From Sulfuritalea sp. (GTDB lineage Bacteria > Pseudomonadota > Gammaproteobacteria > Burkholderiales > Rhodocyclaceae), in assembly GCA_016712985.1 (NCBI GenBank), contig JADJQA010000047.1, positions 1 through 53,202 of the forward strand: 53,202 bases of DNA, in the 5' to 3' direction. The position numbers and the translations under genes are program-made. The notes beneath the pieces are model-generated. The model searched no databases and was not told the origin of the DNA. It saw only the letters and a program-made list of their open reading frames with translations. Shown here one piece after another: positions 51,328-53,202 of the stretch (position 1 is its first letter; each line of letters opens with the position of its first letter).

Positions 51328-52661
51328 ATGGAAAATCTTCAGCCGACCGGCCAGGACCACCTGAGCGCCGCGCAGCAACTGCTCGACGATGATCGCCATT
51401 TCGTGCAGGCAGTGACCCGCATGGGTGATGACCAGGAAGTCGTGGCCGTCGAAGACATCTTCGAGATCCATGGCGTCAAACTGCTCGCCAGGGGATCGAG
51501 GATCAATTCCGCCGTGCTCGACAAGCTGCTTGGTCACAGGCTGCGCGAGCCGATCGAAACCAGGCTGACCGCTGACGCCGGCGTGTCACCCACCGAACTG
51601 GCGAATGCCGCCGCGCAATTCGTCGATACCGATGCCTGGTGGCGACGCATGGCCGCGCGCTCCGGCGACGCAATGGCCATCCGCCACGGCTTGTCGCGCC
51701 TGAAGATACCTGCCCCCCTCTGCTTCAGGCTGACCGTGTTGCGCGAACAACGGCCGGCGCTCTATCTTCATAGCCTGCGTACCGCCCTGCTGTCCCATTA
51801 TCTGGCGCTGCGGCTGGGGCTTTCCGCAACCGATACCGAGCGCTTGTTGCTGGCGGCGCTATGTCACGACTTCGGAGAATTGCATACCGACCCGGCGATC
51901 CTCGAACCCGGACATCGCATCACCGACGAGGAGCGGCGCTTTGTCTACGTGCACCCCGTCACCGGTTATCTGATACTGAACCACATCTCCGCCGTACACC
52001 CCGAGGTGGCAAGGGCGGTGTTGCATCACCATGAGCGCCTGGATGGCAGCGGCTATCCCTCTCGGCTGCGCGGCGATGCCATTTCGCGCCTGGCGCGGAT
52101 CCTGACCGTCGCTGAAGTCGCCGAAACCATTTTGGCGCGCTTTGCCGACAATCGCCGGCTAAGCGCGCTGCTCAGGCTCAACCTGTCGAAGTATGACGTC
52201 CACGCCGTTGCGATGCTGCATGAGCTGCTTTTGGTCGATCCGGATCTCGGTCGAGAGAATGCCGCGCTGCCGCCAGACGCCCTGAATCGGCAACTCTCGC
52301 TGCTGTCCGGCCTGTTGTCCGGTTGGGCACGGTTTCGCACGTCACTGGACGAGCCGGCGTTGGCGGACGCCGGAGCCAGTCTTGATTTCCTGTTCGAGCG
52401 CATCCAGAATCTGAATTCGACCCTGAGGCAATTCGGCTTCGATCCCGACAGCTTTGAAACGCTTTCCACATTGGCCGGGAACACCCGGAAATCGCTTCGG
52501 AACTCGCGGTGGTGGTCGAGGAGATGACATTCCAGCTCGCCGAGATCGCGCGGGAAATAGCGCGACGGGAAGATGCCGGCGAGCTGAACCTGCGCGCGGA
52601 CACCCTGGAAGCGCTGGCCTACTGGAAGAAAGCGCTGATGGCGGCTCTGGCCGACAGTTGA
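51328..52661 (+). CDS. HD-GYP domain phosphodiesterase-like protein (frameshifted near 52479)
   Basis: About 444 residues. HD motif LCHDFGELHTD, GYLILNHISAVHPEVARAVL, and the GYP motif HHERLDGSGYPSRLRGD indicate an HD-GYP c-di-GMP phosphodiesterase. The frame breaks after STLAGN near 52479; the next frame continues EHPEIASELAVVVEEMTFQL then LRADTLEALAYWKKALMAAL to the TGA at 52659-52661. Adding one G (GGGGAACACC) joins them. The N-terminal ~100 residues are not recognised. It probably hydrolyses cyclic di-GMP. Confidence 0.85.
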
Positions 52662-52741
52662 TGTTGCCTGGCCAGGCCTCGCAGCCGTCACCGTGCCAGT
52701 TCGCCTGTGAGGCCGTGCGGGAAGCGTGGCGGGATCAATGA

Positions 52742-53202
52742 TCAGTGGATCGATACCTTGTGGAGGATGCGCCTGATCGGAGCCGGCAGGGCCATGCTGC
52801 CGATTTCCGCCAGGGGCAGCCACTGCGACGCTTGCTCCATCGCGGCATGGTTCGGCGTCACTCGCAGCAGCAGCGGTGCGATGCGCAGGCGAAAGTGGCT
52901 GAAGGCGTGCATCAGGGTCGGCGCCGGCTCGATGCCGCTGACGCGACAGGCGAAGTGACGCTCGGCCCATTCCCGCGCATCGGCGTTTTCCGGCAGTTCC
53001 GGCAGTGACAGCAGGCCGCCCCAGATGCCGGCCGGCGGACGCGCTTCCAGCAGCACGCGATCGCCATCAAGCAGCAACAGCAGCGTGGCATGGCGTTGCG
53101 GGATCACACGGCGCGGCTTGCGCGTCGGTAATTGGTCGATGCGGCCGGTTGCCCGGGCGACGCATGCGTCATTGAGCGGGCAGGCTTCGCAGCGCGGCAC
53201 GC
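52742..53202 (-). CDS. mutY: A/G-specific adenine glycosylase, C-terminal part (partial)
   Basis: The frame is open to the window end, so the N-terminal catalytic part is outside. RCEACPLNDACVARATGRID carries the last cysteines of the [4Fe-4S] loop. A Nudix-like C-terminal domain follows (LLLDGDRVLLEARPPAGIWG, GLLSLPELPE, LMHAFSHFRLRIAPLLLRVT), typical of MutY, which recognises 8-oxoG opposite A. The stop is at 52742-52744. Confidence 0.92.
   Translation of the reverse strand, partial: VPRCEACPLNDACVARATGRIDQLPTRKPRRVIPQRHATLLLLLDGDRVLLEARPPAGIWGGLLSLPELPENADAREWAERHFACRVSGIEPAPTLMHAFSHFRLRIAPLLLRVTPNHAAMEQASQWLPLAEIGSMALPAPIRRILHKVSIH

Overview
The window is a GC-rich (roughly 65%) chromosomal segment with the gene content of a methylotrophy-capable, PHA-storing betaproteobacterium. 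The class I PHA synthase, LiuR-controlled leucine catabolism, N-methylglutamate (NMG) genes, Mce/MlaE lipid transport and RapZ fit Rhodocyclales or a neighbouring order; that placement is inference.

Layout. (1) 1-5988: a (+) cluster for methylamine oxidation by the NMG pathway: mgdC (cut by the window edge), mgdD, gmaS, mgsA, mgsB, mgsC. (2) 6174-7280: a soluble chemoreceptor with a C-terminal CZB zinc-binding domain. (3) 7307-10781: (-) genes for an orphan PIN protein, PHA synthase with a perfect 19-bp terminator hairpin, and a metallo-beta-lactamase-fold hydrolase. (4) 10904-26399: a leucine/isovalerate (liu) locus: liuR, a 28-bp perfect palindrome as its likely operator, two hotdog thioesterases, isovaleryl-CoA dehydrogenase, a GNAT-carbonic anhydrase fusion, thiolase, a second acyl-CoA dehydrogenase, both methylcrotonyl-CoA carboxylase subunits, methylglutaconyl-CoA hydratase and HMG-CoA lyase. 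It is interrupted by accessory cargo: vapBC, an aspartic-protease-like protein, an AT-richer NYN/OST-HTH protein and a degraded PIN module. (5) 26566-32891: an MBL hydrolase, a PapA5-like acyltransferase, quinone oxidoreductase, DUF6394 protein, K+ channel with two RCK domains, and a ParA-like ATPase. (6) 32948-37175: biotin synthesis (bioF, bioA, bioD, bioB), which supplies the cofactor of the carboxylase in region 4. (7) 37505-39510: cysC, two thioesterases, a small HTH protein and a mobile-element remnant. (8) 39554-44696: a (-) Mce/MlaE lipid-transport operon whose ATPase has no recognisable P-loop and whose CHASE2 cyclase has lost key catalytic residues. (9) 44963-53202: acylphosphatase, metG, a PIN/Phd toxin-antitoxin pair, an unexplained nested inverted-repeat element, then rapZ, a NusG-II protein, a Gx transporter, a LON-domain protein, an HD-GYP protein and the C-terminal part of mutY.

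Sequence quality. At least eleven genes carry frameshifts or in-frame stops, mostly explained by loss of one G from a G run (mgdD twice, gmaS, vapC, mccA, mvaB, the CHASE2 cyclase gene, the HD-GYP gene), with other events in the acyl-CoA dehydrogenase, the ParA-like gene and bioB, and stops in mgdC and the LON gene. A 22-G homopolymer lies at 44821-44842. I read most of these as sequencing or assembly errors, so frameshifted genes are annotated as whole loci with the break position noted.

How it fits together. NMG genes feed on methylamine; the liu enzymes convert leucine-derived isovaleryl-CoA to acetyl-CoA and acetoacetate; thiolase and PhaC connect that pool to PHA. MCC needs biotin (bio genes) and bicarbonate (possibly from the GNAT-carbonic anhydrase fusion). 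The best candidate for an undescribed system is the Mce operon with a pseudo-ATPase and pseudo-cyclase.
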